Assembly: GCA_041164825.1 (NCBI GenBank)
Contig: JBEAOO010000073.1
Location: forward strand, 1 to 7,541
Origin: JBEAOO01 sp041164825
Lineage (GTDB): Bacteria > Pseudomonadota > Gammaproteobacteria > Burkholderiales > Burkholderiaceae_C
Direction of reading: 5' to 3'
Length of the DNA stretch: 7,541 nucleotides
The first letter of the stretch is position 1. Every line of letters begins with the position of its first letter. Under the pieces are notes generated by a model. It saw only the letters and a list, made by a program, of their open reading frames with translations. It did not search any database and was not told the origin of the DNA. Below are positions 5,741 to 7,541 of the stretch, one piece after another. The translations under genes and the position numbers were made by a program.

Positions 5741-6360
5741 CGTGCGAGCACCTGCTTGACCGGGCCAAAGGACCGGCGGTGTTCGGGGCAGGCACCATGC
5801 TCACGCAAGGCCGCCACATGCGCCGCCGTGGGGTAGCCCTTGTGGCCGTCAAAGCCATAGGCCGGATACGCCGCGTGCAACTGCTGGCACCAGCGGTCGC
5901 GCGTGACCTTGGCCAAGATGGACGCGGCGGAGATCGCCGGCACCAGGGCATCGCCTTGCACGATGGCTTCGGCGGCCACCTTGAGCACCGGCAAGCGGTT
6001 GCCGTCCACCAGCACCTTGGAGGGCTTCAGGCGCAGGCCTTCGACGGCGCGCTTCATGGCCAGCATGGTGGAGTGCAGGATGTTGAGTTCGTCGATTTCG
6101 GCCACGCTGGCCTCGGCCACGCTGCAGCACAGCGCTTTGGCGCGGATCTCGTCATACAGGCGCTCGCGCTGGCGCTCGCTCAGCTTCTTGGAATCGTTGA
6201 GGCCCGCGATCGGTTGGTCGGGGTCGAGGATCACGGCCGCTGCCACCACCGGGCCTGCCAGCGGGCCGCGGCCGGCTTCGTCGACACCGGCAATCAGGCC
6301 CAGTTCGGCGTCCCAGCGCAGGCCGAGTTGTTCAGGCGGCGAGGATTTTTTCGATGGCAT
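5737..6360 (-). CDS. rnhB: Ribonuclease HII
   Basis: RNase HII cuts RNA in RNA-DNA hybrids and starts removal of single ribonucleotides misincorporated into DNA. The 207-residue product has the usual family length. The four acidic active-site residues are visible: Asp27 and Glu28 in GVDEAGRGPLAGPV, Asp119 in VLVDGN, and Asp155 in KVTRDRW. Further signatures are LNDSKKLSERQRE (54-66), SAASILAKV (144-152) and GFDGHKGYPTAAH in the C-terminal part. The ATG at 6360 lies inside the end of lpxB, giving a 29-bp overlap; no other usable start occurs before the catalytic DEAGRG. The ribosome-binding site is poor, which fits coupling to lpxB. The stop overlaps the start of the downstream methyltransferase. 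The lpxB-rnhB pairing is common in proteobacteria and does not imply a role in lipid A. Confidence 0.97.
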   Translation of the reverse strand: MPSKKSSPPEQLGLRWDAELGLIAGVDEAGRGPLAGPVVAAAVILDPDQPIAGLNDSKKLSERQRERLYDEIRAKALCCSVAEASVAEIDELNILHSTMLAMKRAVEGLRLKPSKVLVDGNRLPVLKVAAEAIVQGDALVPAISAASILAKVTRDRWCQQLHAAYPAYGFDGHKGYPTAAHVAALREHGACPEHRRSFGPVKQVLAR

Positions 6361-7480
6361 CGGTGGCGGCCTGCGCGGTGTTCTGGCGCAGGCTGTGGTG
6401 CAGGGGAATCAAGCGATCGACCAGCGCCGCACAGCGCGCCGGATCGTTCAACCAAGCCAGGCCCTCAGCAGCCAGGCGCTCGGGGGTGGCGGCGTCTTGC
6501 AGCAGTTCAGGCACGGCAAAGTCGCTCAGCAGAATGTTGGGCAGACCCACCCAGGGCTGCAGCATCTTGCGGCGCATCCAATGCCAGTCCCACGCACCCA
6601 GGCGATAGGTGATGACCATGGGGCGCTTGAAGAGCGCGGCTTCGAGCGTGGCCGTGCCGCTGGCCACCAGCGTCACATCGCAGGCGGCCAAGGCCAGGTG
6701 CGAGCCGCCATCGAGCAACTGGATGGGCGTGCCCGCCGCGTGGCGATCCACCAGCACTTGGACCGCGTCTTTCAGGCCCGGCGCCACGGGCAGCACGACG
6801 TGCAGATCGCTCGCCTGGGCGCGCATCAAGCGAGCGGCTTGCAGCAGCAGTGGCGCGATTTGGGCCACTTCGGCCGGGCGGCTGCCGGGCAGCAAGGCGA
6901 CCACACGCTGGCTGTCGTTCAGGCCCAGCGTGAGGCGGCTCGCAGCGCGCGGCACGTCCATCGGGATGGCATCGGCCAGCGGGTGGCCCACAAACGTGGC
7001 CGCGTAGCCGTGGCGGTGGTACAGCTCGGGCTCGAAGGGAAACAGGCACAGCACGTGGTCGGTGGCGGCGCCAATCTTGTGCACGCGCTCCGGGCGCCAG
7101 GCCCAGATGGAGGGGCTGACGAAGTGAACGGCTTTGACGCCCCCCTGCTTCAGCCGCGCTTCGAGCGCCAGGTTGAAGTCGGGCGCATCGACGCCAATGA
7201 ACAGCTCGGGGCGGTCGGTGCTCAGCAGGCGATCGCCCAGTTGGCTGCGGGTGCGCAGCAGCTCGGGCAAACGGGGCAAGGCCTGGGCCAAGCCCATCAC
7301 CGACAAGCGGTGGTGCGGCGACCAGCTCTCAAAACCTTGCGCCGCCATGCGCGGCCCGCCAATGCCTTGTGCGGTCAGCGCCGGCCAACGCGCACGCAGC
7401 CCCCCGAGCAACAAACCCGCGAGCAAATCACCAGACGCTTCGCCAGCCACCATGGCCAGCCGCAATGACGAGCCGGCCAT
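6332..7480 (-). CDS. lpxB: Lipid-A-disaccharide synthase
   Basis: LpxB joins UDP-2,3-diacylglucosamine and lipid X (2,3-diacylglucosamine 1-phosphate) into the beta-1,6-linked lipid A disaccharide at the inner face of the cytoplasmic membrane (glycosyltransferase family 19). The 382-residue product has the usual length. Motifs in order are VAGEASGDLL (11-20), GIGGPRMAAQGFE (39-51), GVDAPDFN with conserved Asp98, FVSPSIWAWR (120-129), FPFEPELY (147-154), FVGHPLAD (163-170), LLPGSR (196-201), ASGTATLEA (273-281) and VGLPNIL (311-317). The ATG at 7480 starts 12 bp after the lpxA stop. A second ATG at 7453 falls right before GEASGD and would leave the motif without its first strand, so the longer start is preferred. 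The 3' end overlaps rnhB. No signal peptide is seen, as expected for a peripheral enzyme. Confidence 0.97.
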   Translation of the reverse strand: MAGSSLRLAMVAGEASGDLLAGLLLGGLRARWPALTAQGIGGPRMAAQGFESWSPHHRLSVMGLAQALPRLPELLRTRSQLGDRLLSTDRPELFIGVDAPDFNLALEARLKQGGVKAVHFVSPSIWAWRPERVHKIGAATDHVLCLFPFEPELYHRHGYAATFVGHPLADAIPMDVPRAASRLTLGLNDSQRVVALLPGSRPAEVAQIAPLLLQAARLMRAQASDLHVVLPVAPGLKDAVQVLVDRHAAGTPIQLLDGGSHLALAACDVTLVASGTATLEAALFKRPMVITYRLGAWDWHWMRRKMLQPWVGLPNILLSDFAVPELLQDAATPERLAAEGLAWLNDPARCAALVDRLIPLHHSLRQNTAQAATDAIEKILAA

Positions 7481-7492
7481 CGGGGCGGGCCC

Positions 7493-7541
7493 TCAGCGGA
7501 CGATGCCGCGGCCGGCGTCGGCGAGGAATCGGTCCATCATC
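7493..7541 (-). CDS. lpxA: UDP-N-acetylglucosamine acyltransferase LpxA, last 15 residues
   Basis: Only the C-terminal end of this gene is in the window. The - strand frame gives 15 residues ending in RGIVR before the TGA at 7493-7495. The RG-hydrophobic-hydrophobic-R ending is typical of LpxA, which adds the first acyl chain to UDP-GlcNAc in lipid A synthesis. Its position 12 bp upstream of lpxB matches the widespread lpxA-lpxB order. The rest lies beyond the window edge. The call rests on the short tail plus context, since no catalytic residue is visible. Confidence 0.8.
   Translation of the reverse strand, partial: MMDRFLADAGRGIVR

Noticed and set aside
4562..5836. A 424-codon + strand open frame across the ppsR-methyltransferase gap
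   Set aside because: It crosses the inverted-repeat elements and then runs antisense to the methyltransferase. Its translation is low-complexity Arg/Ala/Gln-rich and has no domain.
5903..7468. A 521-codon + strand open frame antisense to rnhB and lpxB
   Set aside because: Both opposite genes have full catalytic motifs; this frame is only the absence of stops in GC-rich antisense DNA.

Overview
The window is GC-rich chromosomal DNA from a betaproteobacterium, most likely order Burkholderiales and perhaps family Comamonadaceae. This rests on the character of the proteins (PpsA with an adjacent divergent PpsR, LpxB, RnhB) and the gene order lpxA-lpxB-rnhB-TrmH-family methyltransferase-ppsR/ppsA. 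Family level is an inference from memory, not a search.

Layout. Positions 1-939 carry the 3' end of moaA and a complete mobA on the + strand; both serve molybdenum cofactor synthesis. A shared intrinsic terminator (942-963) separates mobA from the convergent ppsA (- strand, 1017-3425), which encodes phosphoenolpyruvate synthase. A 281-bp divergent control region (3426-3706) lies between ppsA and ppsR (+ strand, 3707-4528). PpsR is the bifunctional kinase/pyrophosphorylase that switches PpsA off and on. From 7541 down to 4964 a tightly packed - strand operon runs lpxA (3' end only), lpxB, rnhB and a SpoU/TrmH-family RNA methyltransferase. Its junctions are a 12-bp gap, a 29-bp overlap and a 4-bp ATGA overlap.

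The stretch that genes do not explain is the 435-bp gap between the convergent ppsR and methyltransferase genes (4529-4963). It starts with a 45-nt two-part hairpin just after ppsR. It then holds two head-to-head copies of what looks like one structured non-coding element: copy A on the - strand, about 4603-4727, and copy B on the + strand, about 4744-4953. Both have long, nearly perfect inverted-repeat arms. The arm sequences differ between the copies, yet each arm still pairs with its own partner. The boxes inside and outside the arms are conserved (GCGCAGGTMAAGGGGGA, GGCCG-CGAAGG, GGRCACGGAGCA, and CTGCC-TC-GCGC-AAT). That pattern suggests a stem kept by compensatory change. Copy B also carries an internal duplication and a perfect 10-bp hairpin. 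This is the best candidate here for something undescribed; the protein-coding genes are ordinary housekeeping genes with intact motifs.
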